Under the pieces are notes generated by a model, which saw only the letters and a list, made by a program, of their open reading frames with translations, was not told where the DNA came from and did no database searches. A stretch of 64,000 nt of DNA from positions 1,685,409 through 1,749,408 of the forward strand of contig NZ_MSCN01000001.1 of assembly GCF_002954685.1 (NCBI RefSeq), in the 5' to 3' direction. Below, in pieces: positions 26,841 to 37,014 of this stretch; the stretch's first letter is position 1; the number at the start of each line of letters is the position of its first letter. Origin of the DNA: Polaribacter porphyrae (lineage in GTDB: Bacteria; Bacteroidota; Bacteroidia; Flavobacteriales; Flavobacteriaceae). A program made the translations under genes and the position numbers.

Positions 26841-27326
26841 TTATACCAAAAAACGTTTGTGCCAACTTTCTTTAGCTGGTACTTCCCAATTGTTCTCAAA
26901 ATCTTCTTTGGTGTTTACCATATTATTAAAAACAATGGTATCTTGAGTAATTTTATTTGTCTTTGCAAATTTTTGAAAATCAGCTAGTTTTACCAAATTA
27001 ATATGATCTCCACTTTTAAAAGTGATGTTCATTTTATCCATTAAATCTAGCTGTAACTCTTTTTCTAATTGCTGTACAAAATGCACAGAAGCATCAATAG
27101 AACAACCAGAAACAGAATTGAAACTCTCATCAACAGCCAATACTAAAAACTGATTGTATTTTATGGTAAAAGAGCCTTTTAAATTATCTCCATGTCTTGT
27201 CCAAGAGTTGATAAACTGTATTGCTTTTTCTGAAATAAATTCTATTTCTTGTGCTGTAAATTCTCTGCTAGATTGATAAATCCAAACTCGTGAGTTATTG
27301 GGTAAATTCTTATATGCTGTAAACAT
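26841..27326 (-). CDS. conserved Bacteroidota hypothetical protein
   Basis: A 161-residue soluble protein with no signal peptide or membrane segment. It begins FTAYKNLPNNSRVWIYQSSR and has a conserved centre (VDESFNSVSGCSIDASVHFV). I recognise it as a widespread Bacteroidota protein that databases often label ABC transporter ATPase, but there is no Walker A or B motif or ABC signature here, so that name is not supported. The conserved SGCSIDAS segment with a single Cys may be functional. It sits 21 bases upstream of the GH3 fusion gene on the same strand and is probably co-transcribed with it. Confidence 0.7.
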   Translation of the reverse strand: MFTAYKNLPNNSRVWIYQSSREFTAQEIEFISEKAIQFINSWTRHGDNLKGSFTIKYNQFLVLAVDESFNSVSGCSIDASVHFVQQLEKELQLDLMDKMNITFKSGDHINLVKLADFQKFAKTNKITQDTIVFNNMVNTKEDFENNWEVPAKESWHKRFLV

Positions 27327-27365
27327 AATTATGTTTATTCGTTTAATTTTTTAATTGGTAACTGT

Positions 27366-28253
27366 TTAATTTGATAAAATTAATGAAATTGCTGGTGCAT
27401 ATTTACGCATCATTTTTACTTTGCTTAAAGGTGATAATTGCCATTTTCCTTTTACATATAAATACATATTATCATTTCTATCTTTTTTAGGATATTTTGT
27501 ATAGCCTATAATTGGAGCATAGAAAAACTCGTTTTCTGTATCTGATTCATTTTTTCCATATTGATTAAAGGGAATAAATAGTTTTTCAAATGCAATAAAT
27601 AAACCGTTTTCAGGAATTTCTAAATTATAATTAGAAATATCGATTACTGCTTTTTGTTGCCCACTTTCAATCTCAACAGGTAAATTTATATTTAATAAGT
27701 CCTCTTTTGGCAAACCTGTTTTACCATCTTTACTAAAAATACGTATTCTAAATTTCGATTTTTTTCGATGTTGATTTCGTTTTGCAAAATGAATGGTTAT
27801 GGTTTCTAAATAGGTACAGCATTTGGTTCTTTTATCATTAGGAAAATATTTTGCTAACATTCTCATACCAGATGTATGCACACCTTCTACTCTATTTTTA
27901 ACTTCTCCTAAAATAATAGATTTATCTACTTTTTTTGTTAAAGTAATTTCATCTAATTCAACATTCTTGGGCTGCAAGTACAAAATAGAGTTTTGTACAT
28001 TTTTTGCTAAAACTATGGTGTCTTTATAATTTAAACAAGAGATATGAATTTTAGCATCTAAATATTTTTTATTCAAATTCATAGAAAAAGTTCCATCTTC
28101 ATTAGATGAAATTCCTTTGTTAGACTTCAAAAAACTAATGTTTGCATATACAACTGGTTCTTTGGTTTCTTTATCAACTAATTTTCCTTTGAAATTAATT
28201 CTTTGAGAAAATACTGTTGTTGAAATAAATAAAAAAAAGATTAGTTTTTTCAT
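27366..28253 (-). CDS. carboxypeptidase-like regulatory (CarboxypepD_reg-like) domain protein
   Basis: A 295-residue secreted protein. The ATG at 28253 gives a signal peptide (KKLIFFLFISTTVFSQ); the longer frame from a TTG at 28277 is not used. Residues 20-100 form a CarboxypepD_reg-like beta-sandwich (GKLVDKETKEPVVYANISFL, then NEDGTFSMNL), the domain that opens many TonB-dependent receptors and surface proteins in this phylum. The rest has no recognised domain: FRIRIFSKDGKTGLPKEDLL and GLFIAFEKLF suggest further beta strands. No barrel is present, so it is not itself a TonB receptor. Likely periplasmic or outer-membrane associated; function unknown. Confidence 0.75.
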   Translation of the reverse strand: MKKLIFFLFISTTVFSQRINFKGKLVDKETKEPVVYANISFLKSNKGISSNEDGTFSMNLNKKYLDAKIHISCLNYKDTIVLAKNVQNSILYLQPKNVELDEITLTKKVDKSIILGEVKNRVEGVHTSGMRMLAKYFPNDKRTKCCTYLETITIHFAKRNQHRKKSKFRIRIFSKDGKTGLPKEDLLNINLPVEIESGQQKAVIDISNYNLEIPENGLFIAFEKLFIPFNQYGKNESDTENEFFYAPIIGYTKYPKKDRNDNMYLYVKGKWQLSPLSKVKMMRKYAPAISLILSN

Positions 28254-28319
28254 ACGTTTTGAGATTTCTCGACACAATTTTCTTCATTCATCAGAAAATC
28301 ACTCGAAATGACAGGATTG

Positions 28320-29147
28320 TTATCTTAAATTAAATTTTTGTTGTAAAGCTTGTAGTTTTTCTGCATCTGTCATTTTGTTTTTTGGTGCAGACATTCTTTC
28401 TTTTATTTCTTTCAATACTTTTTTGGTATATAATGGAAAATCTGCATTCTGAATCCAATTATTATATCCTGGATTTTCTTTTAACACCTCTTCCACTGTT
28501 CTTCCTTTATATTTTCCAAATGAAAATATTTCTTGTTCATCATCATTCATCAGAATAAAACCAGCAAAATCTGCTCGCTTTCCATGAGTTGAAAACTCAC
28601 TTAAAGCATCAACTGTATTCTCCAAATCGTCATATTTATCAATCTGTGCTAACAAAATTTCGTAAGTAGCATTTGTATCTGCTTCTGCTCCATGAGCACC
28701 TTCCAATTCTTTTCCGCAATAAAATTGATACCCTGCACTTAATGTTCTTTGCTCTTTTTTATGAAAAATAGTTTGTACATCAACTGCTTTTCTATTTTTC
28801 ATATCAAAATCGATACCTGCCCTCATTAATTCTTCTGCTAACAAAGGAATATCAAATCTATTGGAATTAAACCCTGCTAAATCACAATCGGCAATCATTT
28901 CATTTACTTTTTGAGCAAGTTCTTTAAAAGTAGGTTCTGTAACTACTTTTTCGTTTGTAATACCATGCACATCAGTTGCTCCTTGTGGAATTTCTACTTC
29001 CGGGTTTACCAACCAAGTTTTACTTTCTTTATTTCCATTTGGAAACACTTTTAAGATAGATATTTCTACAATTCTGTCTGTTGCAATATTAACTCCTGTA
29101 GTTTCTAAATCGAAAAATACAATCGGCTTTTTTAATTCTAGGTTCAA
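28320..29147 (-). CDS. 3'-5' exonuclease (DnaQ/PolIII epsilon-like) with ExoX-like C-terminal domain
   Basis: A 275-residue DEDDh exonuclease. ExoI is FFDLETTGVNIATDRIVEIS, ExoII includes FNSNRFDIPLLAEEL, and ExoIII is the HGAEADTNATYE segment with the catalytic His and Asp; residues 1-175 cover this domain. A short C-terminal domain (FGKYKGRTVEEVLKENPGY) is the ExoX-like C-terminal module seen in several repair exonucleases. It probably removes nucleotides 3' to 5' during replication proofreading or repair. Translation starts at TTG 29147: a stop codon lies just two codons upstream and no in-frame ATG precedes the conserved strand. PPK2 lies upstream after a 65-base spacer. Confidence 0.9.
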   Translation of the reverse strand: MNLELKKPIVFFDLETTGVNIATDRIVEISILKVFPNGNKESKTWLVNPEVEIPQGATDVHGITNEKVVTEPTFKELAQKVNEMIADCDLAGFNSNRFDIPLLAEELMRAGIDFDMKNRKAVDVQTIFHKKEQRTLSAGYQFYCGKELEGAHGAEADTNATYEILLAQIDKYDDLENTVDALSEFSTHGKRADFAGFILMNDDEQEIFSFGKYKGRTVEEVLKENPGYNNWIQNADFPLYTKKVLKEIKERMSAPKNKMTDAEKLQALQQKFNLR

Positions 29148-29212
29148 GGTTTAAAATTTAAAGTTAGTAGTTCAACTTTGACTATTGAATTCAAAATTTT
29201 GAACTTTTAAGT

Positions 29213-30070
29213 TTATTCATTATTTAATTGTGCTTTGAAATCGTCAATTTGCACTTTTAATTTTGGTGACAATTCTGGAGCTGTAAAGTTGTATTTTTCT
29301 AATTCTTTAATTAGAATTTCTGCCAAACGTAATCTGGCAGTAGGCTTATCATCAGCAGGAATTACAAACCAAGGTGCATTTTCTTTAGAAGTTCTATTTA
29401 GTAAATCTTCGTAACAAAACTGGTATTTATCCCAAAGTTTACGTTCTTTTAAATCTGCATCTGAAAATTTCCAGTTTTTTTCTGGAATATTTAATCTTCT
29501 TAACAATCTGTTTTTTTGCTCATCTTTAGATAAATTTAAAAAGAACTTTAAAACGATAGTTCCATTAGTTGCCAAATGATTTTCAAACTGATTAATTCTT
29601 TCCATTCTATCATGATAAAAAGCATCGTCTAAATCTTCTATTTTTTTAACAGCGGGTATGTTTTCTGCAAAAATATATTGTGGATGCACTCTTGTAACCA
29701 ACACATTTTCGTAATGTGTTCTGTTAAAAATTCCAATCTTTCCTTTTGGTGGCAAAGCTATATAATGTCTCCACATAAAGTCATGTTTCAACTCTAATTC
29801 AGTGGGTACTTTAAAACTATGCACAACTACTCCACTTGCATTTACATCTTTAAAAACCTCTCTAATTAAGCTGTCTTTCCCAGAAGTATCCATGCCTTGT
29901 AAGCAAATTAACAATCCAAATTTACCTTCTGCATACATGGCATTTTGTATACTGCTCAACTTTTTTCGGATTTTCTTTAGTCCTTTTTTAGCATCAACAA
30001 TAACCTCTTTTGTAGCTATATCTTTTAGTTTTATCTTGCTAGAAACTTTATAATCGTCTAAATTCATCAT
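29213..30070 (-). CDS. PPK2 family polyphosphate kinase
   Basis: A 285-residue polyphosphate:nucleotide phosphotransferase (PPK2). The Walker A loop is QGMDTSGKDSLIREVF, the lid/Walker B region has GKIGIFNRTHYENVLVTRVHP, and the lid module RRLNIPEKNWKFSDADLKER carries the basic residues that bind polyphosphate. PPK2 enzymes move phosphate between polyphosphate and nucleotides (for instance ADP to ATP or AMP to ADP). One-domain size suits class I or III; the exact class needs comparison. ATG 30070 is used, with a second ATG one codon later. It diverges from the flavodoxin-like gene at 30195. Confidence 0.93.
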   Translation of the reverse strand: MMNLDDYKVSSKIKLKDIATKEVIVDAKKGLKKIRKKLSSIQNAMYAEGKFGLLICLQGMDTSGKDSLIREVFKDVNASGVVVHSFKVPTELELKHDFMWRHYIALPPKGKIGIFNRTHYENVLVTRVHPQYIFAENIPAVKKIEDLDDAFYHDRMERINQFENHLATNGTIVLKFFLNLSKDEQKNRLLRRLNIPEKNWKFSDADLKERKLWDKYQFCYEDLLNRTSKENAPWFVIPADDKPTARLRLAEILIKELEKYNFTAPELSPKLKVQIDDFKAQLNNE

Positions 30071-30194
30071 CAATCTAATTAATGTTTAAAGATAAACAAT
30101 TCTGTTTTTTTACCATTGATTTACTAAAGAGTTTTATAAATTAAAATGATGCCTTTTTTTAAGCTCTAATTTAATTTTTTTTCATCTTTAATAC

Positions 30195-30698
30195 ATGAAA
30201 ACAAAGGTAATTATTCAAGGGAGTTCTAACTCAAAAGGTAACACTTACAAAGTAGTTAACTACTTAAACAATGACAATAAATTTGATATTATTGATTTAA
30301 AAGTAAAAAATATTGGTGCTTTTGAATATGATTTTTCTAATGCACAAGATGATTTCTTACCTTTAATGGAAGAAATTATTGAAAAATATGATACTTTTAT
30401 TTTTGCAACACCTGTTTATTGGTATAGCATGAGTGGCACAATGAAACACTTTTTTGATAGACTTTCTGATTTACTACACTACAAAAAAGAATTAGGAAGG
30501 CAATTAAGAGGTAAAAAAATGGCTATGATTAGCAACTCTGGTGAAAATGACAGAAAAGATGGTTTTTCTATGCCTTTTATACAAAGTGCTAATTATTTGG
30601 GTATGGAATATTTAGGAGATACCCATGCTTGGTTTTCTGATAATGAAATTGATAATGAGGCTAAAAATAAGATTGATGAATTCAGAAAATTAATTTAA
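30195..30698 (+). CDS. flavodoxin family NAD(P)H-dependent oxidoreductase
   Basis: A 167-residue flavodoxin-fold protein. The FMN phosphate loop is QGSSNSKGNTYKVV near residues 9-22, and the conserved FATPVYWYSMSGTMKHFFDR segment at residues 75-95 matches the FMN-reductase/WrbA-like group. It probably reduces quinones, azo or other acceptors with FMN as cofactor. Length is normal. No operon partner is certain: the methyltransferase gene begins 36 bases later on the same strand and may be co-transcribed. Confidence 0.88.
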   Translation: MKTKVIIQGSSNSKGNTYKVVNYLNNDNKFDIIDLKVKNIGAFEYDFSNAQDDFLPLMEEIIEKYDTFIFATPVYWYSMSGTMKHFFDRLSDLLHYKKELGRQLRGKKMAMISNSGENDRKDGFSMPFIQSANYLGMEYLGDTHAWFSDNEIDNEAKNKIDEFRKLI

Positions 30699-30733
30699 AT
30701 GTTTTAAAAATAAATATCTATTTTAAGCTGTTA

Positions 30734-31516
30734 ATGAAAGTAAAATACGATGAAATTGGGACTGGTTATAACCTTACAAGAAAAGCTGATAAATATTTAA
30801 CAGAGAGGTTAATTCATCATTTACAACCATCTAAAAATGAAAAATATTTAGATATTGGTTGTGGAACAGGTAATTATACAAATCAAATTCAAAAGAAAGG
30901 ATATGATTTTATAGGTATTGATCCATCAGAATTAATGTTAAAAAAAGCAAAGTTTAAAAACACAGAAATTTCTTGGAAAATTGGTTCTGCCGAAAACACT
31001 GGGCTTTCTAAAAATTTTGTTGATGGAATAATTGCCTCTTTAACAATACATCATTGGACAGACTTAAAAAAAGGGTTTTCAGAACTTAATCGCGTTTTAA
31101 AACCAAATGGTCGCATTGTAATTTTCACATCTACTCCAAAACAAATGAATGGTTATTGGCTAAATCATTATTTTCCTAAAATGCTATCAGATTCAATTGT
31201 ACAAATGCCTAGTTTTGAAAATATAAAAACAGCAATGGAAGCCAGTGAAATTCAACTTTTAGAAACAGAAAAATATTTTATTAAAGAAGATTTGATGGAT
31301 AAGTTTCTGTATTGTGGAAAACAGAACCCAGAATTATATTTTGACACTCAAATTAGAAATGGTATTTCTTCATTTGCATCATTATCAAATATTGATGAAG
31401 TTGAAAACGGATTGTCTAAATTGAAAACTGATGTTGAGAATGGGGAAATTAAAAAAATTATAAAATCTTATGAAAACGAGTTTGGAGATTATTTATTTAT
31501 AATCGGAAAAAATTAG
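30734..31516 (+). CDS. class I SAM-dependent methyltransferase
   Basis: A 260-residue methyltransferase of the Methyltransf_11/UbiE-like group. Motif I is YLDIGCGTGNYTNQI (residues about 36-50), the acidic ribose-binding segment is GIDPSELML, and post-motif residues are SAENTGLSKNFVDGIIASLTIHHW written here only in part as SLTIHHWTD. A following GRIVIFTSTPKQMNGYW strand is typical. The C-terminal 100 residues are less conserved. The substrate is unknown. A hairpin with a T-run about 80 bases after the stop may terminate its transcript. Confidence 0.87.
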   Translation: MKVKYDEIGTGYNLTRKADKYLTERLIHHLQPSKNEKYLDIGCGTGNYTNQIQKKGYDFIGIDPSELMLKKAKFKNTEISWKIGSAENTGLSKNFVDGIIASLTIHHWTDLKKGFSELNRVLKPNGRIVIFTSTPKQMNGYWLNHYFPKMLSDSIVQMPSFENIKTAMEASEIQLLETEKYFIKEDLMDKFLYCGKQNPELYFDTQIRNGISSFASLSNIDEVENGLSKLKTDVENGEIKKIIKSYENEFGDYLFIIGKN

Positions 31517-31575
31517 ACATAAAGTAATTATTAGACTTCTTACACTTCCTAAACAAATAATTCTTCAATTTGGAT

Positions 31576-31583
31576 TATATTTG
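31576..31583 (+). promoter_or_regulatory. -7 element upstream of the small basic gene
   Basis: TATATTTG is an exact TAnnTTTG match, 66 bases before the ATG at 31649. A hairpin (31593-31617) lies between it and the gene, so a transcript starting here would carry the hairpin at its extreme 5' end. Confidence 0.4.
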
Positions 31584-31592
31584 TTGAGATAG

Positions 31593-31617
31593 ATATCAGA
31601 AAATGCTGATATTTTTT
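31593..31617 (+). terminator. hairpin with T-run between methyltransferase and small basic gene
   Basis: ATATCAG (31593-31599) pairs with CTGATAT (31606-31612) around a 6-base loop, followed by a run of Ts. It may terminate the methyltransferase transcript or act as a leader hairpin for the downstream genes. Confidence 0.55.
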
Positions 31618-31648
31618 CTTAATTCTTAATGTAAAACTTCCTCCTAAA

Positions 31649-31810
31649 ATGCCTAAAAAAGGAAAAGCAAAAAACACTTTAAATAAAGCAAAGCACTCTA
31701 AACTGATGCAACAGAAAATCAATAAGATTAAGCTTGAAAAGAAATTACATAAAGAAAAATTAAAAGCTATCATTAAAAAAGCCAATGCTATAAAAAAAGA
31801 ACAAGAATGA
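31649..31810 (+). CDS. small lysine-rich basic protein (53 residues)
   Basis: A short frame runs from ATG 31649 to TGA 31810 and encodes 53 residues that begin MPKKGKAKNTLNKAKHSK and continue as an almost uninterrupted amphipathic, Lys-rich helix with no Cys, Trp or Pro after residue 2. Over a third of its residues are Lys. Its TGA overlaps the ATG of the SGNH hydrolase gene (ATGA), a sign of translational coupling and support for the reading frame. The charge suggests nucleic-acid or ribosome association, but this is inference. I do not recognise a named family. The minus-strand frame at the same place is its shadow. Confidence 0.7.
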   Translation: MPKKGKAKNTLNKAKHSKLMQQKINKIKLEKKLHKEKLKAIIKKANAIKKEQE

Positions 31811-32574
31811 GTTTAAAATACTATTTAGGAGTAGTTATTTCACTTCCACTTTTACCATTTTTGTATTATCAAGGAAAAAAGATTCGTAAAAATGTACCTA
31901 AACTTCCTGAAGCGAAAGAACCTAAAGGCTATATAAAAACTACATCAGAAAGAACTCTCAAAATTTTAGCCATTGGAGAAAGTACTATAGCTGGGGTTGG
32001 GGTAGATTTTCATAAAAATGGTTTTATTGGAGCTTTGGCAACAACAATATCAAAAGAAAAAAATATTTCTGTTTTATGGAGAGTTTATGCTAAAAGCGGT
32101 TTTACTGCTAAAATGGTTAGAAAAAGATTGCTTCCAAAAATTGAAGAAACCAATGCAGATATTATTGTAATTGGTCTTGGAGGCAATGATGCTTTTAAAC
32201 TCAACTCACCTGAAGTTTGGATATATCAAATTAATTTATTGATAAAAAATTTAAAACATAAATATCCTAAAACACCTATTTATTTTACAAACATGCCTCC
32301 TATTAAAGAATTTCCTGCGTTTACAAAAGCAATTAAATTTGTGATTGGTAATCTTGTTGAGATTTTAGGAAAACGATTATATAAAAGAGTAAGAAAGAAA
32401 ACGAATGTGCATTACAATAATGAAATTGTTACTTTAGAAGCTTGGAAAGAACGTTTTCAATTAGATGGTAACATCGATACTTTTTTTAGTGATGGTGTGC
32501 ATCCTTCTAAATTAACGTATCAAGTTTGGGGAAAAGATATGGCACAATTTATTATGAAATCAAATAGTTTTTAA
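31807..32574 (+). CDS. SGNH/GDSL hydrolase family protein
   Basis: A 255-residue serine hydrolase. An N-terminal hydrophobic segment (YYLGVVISLPLLPFLYYQG) may anchor it in the membrane or act as an uncleaved signal. Block I is AIGESTIAGVGV with catalytic Ser59, block III GLGGNDAFK supplies oxyanion-hole residues, and block V is DGVHPSKLTY with Asp229 and His232. SGNH enzymes of this type hydrolyse acyl or acetyl esters of lipids or glycans. The ATG overlaps the stop of the 53-residue basic gene, and a cupin-family gene follows after 2 bases, so the three form an operon. Confidence 0.9.
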   Translation: MSLKYYLGVVISLPLLPFLYYQGKKIRKNVPKLPEAKEPKGYIKTTSERTLKILAIGESTIAGVGVDFHKNGFIGALATTISKEKNISVLWRVYAKSGFTAKMVRKRLLPKIEETNADIIVIGLGGNDAFKLNSPEVWIYQINLLIKNLKHKYPKTPIYFTNMPPIKEFPAFTKAIKFVIGNLVEILGKRLYKRVRKKTNVHYNNEIVTLEAWKERFQLDGNIDTFFSDGVHPSKLTYQVWGKDMAQFIMKSNSF

Positions 32575-32576
32575 TA

Positions 32577-33077
32577 ATGACAGCAAAAGAAATTATAAAC
32601 CATTTTGAATTAGAAAAGCATCCTGAAGGAGGCTATTTTAAAGAAACTTATAGAAGTAAAGGAGCTATTTTAGAACAAAATTTACCTGAATATTTTGAAG
32701 GAAATAGAAATTACTGTACTAGTATTTATTTCTTATTAACTTCAGCAAATTTTTCTGCTTTTCATAAAATTCAACAGGATGAAATATGGCATTTTTATGA
32801 AGGTACAACCTTAAAATTACATTTAATTTCTCCTGAAGGGAAATATTCTTATATTTTAATTGGAAACGATTACCTTAATAATGAAGTTCCACAGTTTACT
32901 GTACCCGCTCATTTTTATTTTGCTGCAGAAATCATTAAAAAAGATTCTTTTGCTTTTGTAGGTTGTACAGTGTCTCCTGGTTTTGATTTTAAAGATTTTG
33001 TATTACCTTCTTGCAAAGAATTAATTACTGAATTCCCTGAACATAAATATATAATTGAACAATTAACACACCAATAA
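32577..33077 (+). CDS. cupin DUF985 family protein
   Basis: A 166-residue double-stranded beta-helix protein of the Cupin_5/DUF985 group. The N-terminal FELEKHPEGGYFKETYRS segment and the first cupin motif FHKIQQDEIWHFYEGTTLKL, with the conserved His and Glu residues, are diagnostic; the second motif contains SFAFVGCTVSPGFDFKDF. Some relatives bind metal or nucleotide-sugar-like ligands; the activity is unknown. Its ATG is 2 bases after the SGNH hydrolase stop, and a strong hairpin lies immediately after its own stop. Confidence 0.9.
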   Translation: MTAKEIINHFELEKHPEGGYFKETYRSKGAILEQNLPEYFEGNRNYCTSIYFLLTSANFSAFHKIQQDEIWHFYEGTTLKLHLISPEGKYSYILIGNDYLNNEVPQFTVPAHFYFAAEIIKKDSFAFVGCTVSPGFDFKDFVLPSCKELITEFPEHKYIIEQLTHQ

Positions 33078-33079
33078 TA

Positions 33080-33112
33080 AAATCCCAAGCTTTTACTTGG
33101 GATTTATCTTTT
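33080..33112 (+). terminator. bidirectional intrinsic terminator
   Basis: AAATCCCAAG (33080-33089) and CTTGGGATTT (33096-33105) are perfect 10-base arms around a 6-base loop, T-rich on both sides. It lies between convergent genes (cupin plus strand, small protein minus strand) and probably terminates both. Confidence 0.85.
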
Positions 33113-33135
33113 TAAAATTTAAATACTCAAACTTT

Positions 33136-33393
33136 TTATTGGTCTATTGAGCCTAAAACACGTTTCATAAAAGAATTTAACGCTTCCTTTTTTGGAGTAC
33201 CTCCTTTTATCATTTTATTTACTTCTACTGCTCCATACATATTAGAAATCAACTCTCCTATAACATCTAGTTCCTCATCTTTTAATGATGAAACTTCTGT
33301 TAATGCTTCAAGAGTATCTATGGTTTCTAATACATAATCTTCGTCATTTTGCTCAATAAAAGTAGTTAAATGTTTAATTATTGGTAATTTCAT
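33136..33393 (-). CDS. small conserved protein (DUF6952-like) in peroxiredoxin operon
   Basis: An 85-residue acidic, helical, soluble protein starting MKLPIIKHLTTFIEQNDEDY and ending with TPKKEALNSFMKRVLGSID. I recall this as a flavobacterial family (DUF6952) always found after a thioredoxin-like gene; that recollection is not verified. There are no Cys residues, so it is not a redox protein itself. It is the third gene, after the peroxiredoxin and thioredoxin genes on the minus strand, with 47 bases between it and the thioredoxin gene. Function unknown; the conserved linkage suggests a role in peroxide defence. Confidence 0.65.
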   Translation of the reverse strand: MKLPIIKHLTTFIEQNDEDYVLETIDTLEALTEVSSLKDEELDVIGELISNMYGAVEVNKMIKGGTPKKEALNSFMKRVLGSIDQ

Positions 33394-33440
33394 TCATATT
33401 TGTTTTATGAGATTCTGAAACAAGTTCGAAATAACTAAAG

Positions 33441-33749
33441 CTAAATAACTTCAGACACCAACTCTTTTAAAACATCAAACTTATTAGTTTGTGTTTGATT
33501 TTTCTTTTCTCCACCAACAAAAGTTGCAAATGTTGGTAAATTACTTACGTCAGCAAGTTTTCTACTTTCTGGAAATTTTTCTGCATCAACAATTACAAAT
33601 TTTGTTGCATCGTTTTCTGAAGCTAATTTTTTAAATTTTGGCTTCATAATTCTACAATTCCCACACCAAGTAGCAGAATACTGTACTACTACTTTCTCAT
33701 TTCCTTCTACGATAGTTTGTAAGTTATCTTCTGTTAATTCTTGTACCAT
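33441..33749 (-). CDS. thioredoxin family protein
   Basis: A 102-residue single-domain thioredoxin. The active site is SATWCGNCRIMKP with Cys29 and Cys32 in a WCGNC arrangement, which differs from the WCGPC of standard TrxA and would change its redox potential. The cis-Pro loop is NLPTF. There is no signal peptide, so it is cytoplasmic. It is encoded 63 bases downstream of a 2-Cys peroxiredoxin gene on the same strand, so the likely role is to reduce that peroxiredoxin; trxB elsewhere in the window would supply electrons. Confidence 0.9.
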   Translation of the reverse strand: MVQELTEDNLQTIVEGNEKVVVQYSATWCGNCRIMKPKFKKLASENDATKFVIVDAEKFPESRKLADVSNLPTFATFVGGEKKNQTQTNKFDVLKELVSEVI

Positions 33750-33812
33750 TTTTTGTTATTTTTCTCATCCTAAATCTTATACAAAGGGAAGGATTTAATT
33801 TGGTTGATGTTT

Positions 33813-34454
33813 TTAGTGAGTTGCTAAATATGCAGCAGTTTCTTTTGCATTTGGAGCCATTGCTGTTTTTCCTTCTTCCCAGTTTGCAGGGCAAACTTCT
33901 CCATTTTTCTGAACATGAGAGTAAGCATCAATCAAACGTAAAATTTCATTTACATTTCTACCAACTGGCATATGGTTAATTCCTTCATGGAATACTGTTC
34001 CTTCTTCATCAATTAAATATGTTGCCCTATAAGTTACGTTGTCTCCCTCAACCTGAATCGTTTGTGTTATTTCATCAAAAGTTTCATTTGTAATATCCAA
34101 AATACCTAATATTGACGACAAGTTTCTATTACTATCTGCTAAAATTGGATACGTAACACCTTCTATACCTCCATTTTCTTTAGAAGTACTTAACCATGCA
34201 AAATGTACTTCTGGAGTATCACAAGAGGCACCAATAACAATTGTATTTCTTTTTTCAAATTCTGATAATGCAGATTGAAAAGCATGTAATTCTGTTGGGC
34301 ATACAAATGTAAAATCTTTTGGATACCAGAATAACAATACTTTTTTATTGTTTTTAACTGCTTCTTCTAATACATTTAGTTTAAATGTATCACCCATTTC
34401 ATTCATTGCATCTACATTTAAATTTGGAAATTTTTTACCTACTAATGTTGCCAT
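33813..34454 (-). CDS. 2-Cys peroxiredoxin (AhpC/Prx1-type)
   Basis: A 213-residue peroxiredoxin that reduces H2O2 and organic peroxides. The peroxidatic Cys52 sits in DFTFVCPTELHAF, the invariant Thr/Pro neighbourhood is present, and the resolving Cys188 lies in GEVCPANW, so it is a typical 2-Cys enzyme. Residues 78-110 contain the SCDTPEVHFAW segment and the GG-x-x-G region often linked to overoxidation sensitivity. First gene of the operon with a thioredoxin and a small protein; its start lies 277 bases from the divergent katG start, so peroxide control of both from one intergenic region is plausible. Confidence 0.95.
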   Translation of the reverse strand: MATLVGKKFPNLNVDAMNEMGDTFKLNVLEEAVKNNKKVLLFWYPKDFTFVCPTELHAFQSALSEFEKRNTIVIGASCDTPEVHFAWLSTSKENGGIEGVTYPILADSNRNLSSILGILDITNETFDEITQTIQVEGDNVTYRATYLIDEEGTVFHEGINHMPVGRNVNEILRLIDAYSHVQKNGEVCPANWEEGKTAMAPNAKETAAYLATH

Positions 34455-34496
34455 TTTTTTGTTTTCTTTTTTTAAGTTATACTATTAATTATTACA

Positions 34497-34504
34497 CAAA
34501 ATTA
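34497..34504 (-). promoter_or_regulatory. -7 element for the peroxiredoxin operon
   Basis: On the minus strand this reads TAATTTTG, an exact TAnnTTTG match 43 bases upstream of the peroxiredoxin ATG. No clear TTG-type -33 partner is visible. Confidence 0.4.
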
Positions 34505-34686
34505 ATCTCGTAAAACTTTATAAATAAGTATTGAAATAAGAATTATTTTATACTGTAATAACTTTTATCAATACCATGTTTTAAGAGATTTTACAGACAT
34601 CTAAACATCTGATTATCTTTATTTTAAGATAATTTTAATAGCTAAAAACTATATTGACATAAGAATTATAGATAAATATTATCTAA

Positions 34687-36963
<2,277 letters not shown>

Positions 36964-36976
36964 TAATTTTATAATT

Positions 36977-37014
36977 AAAAAATGAGGACTAAAAATTAGT
37001 CCTCATTTTTTTTA
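36977..37014 (+). terminator. bidirectional intrinsic terminator after katG
   Basis: A-run plus TGAGGACTA (ending 36991) pairs with TAGTCCTCA (starting 36997) plus a long T-run, giving a stem of more than 12 bases and a 5-base loop. It overlaps the last codons of the convergent membrane-protein gene and probably terminates both. Confidence 0.88.

Noticed and set aside
26841..27326. Name ABC transporter ATPase used for this family in databases
   Set aside because: No Walker A, Walker B or ABC signature is present.
31549..31785. A 78-residue minus-strand frame
   Set aside because: Shadow of the 53-residue plus-strand gene, which has the ATGA overlap and sensible composition; the minus frame is Phe/Leu-rich from A/T content.
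34654..34682. A sigma70-like TTGACA/TATTAT pair with a 17-base spacer upstream of katG
   Set aside because: The Bacteroidota primary sigma factor uses TAnnTTTG at -7; a match of this form is expected by chance in AT-rich DNA.
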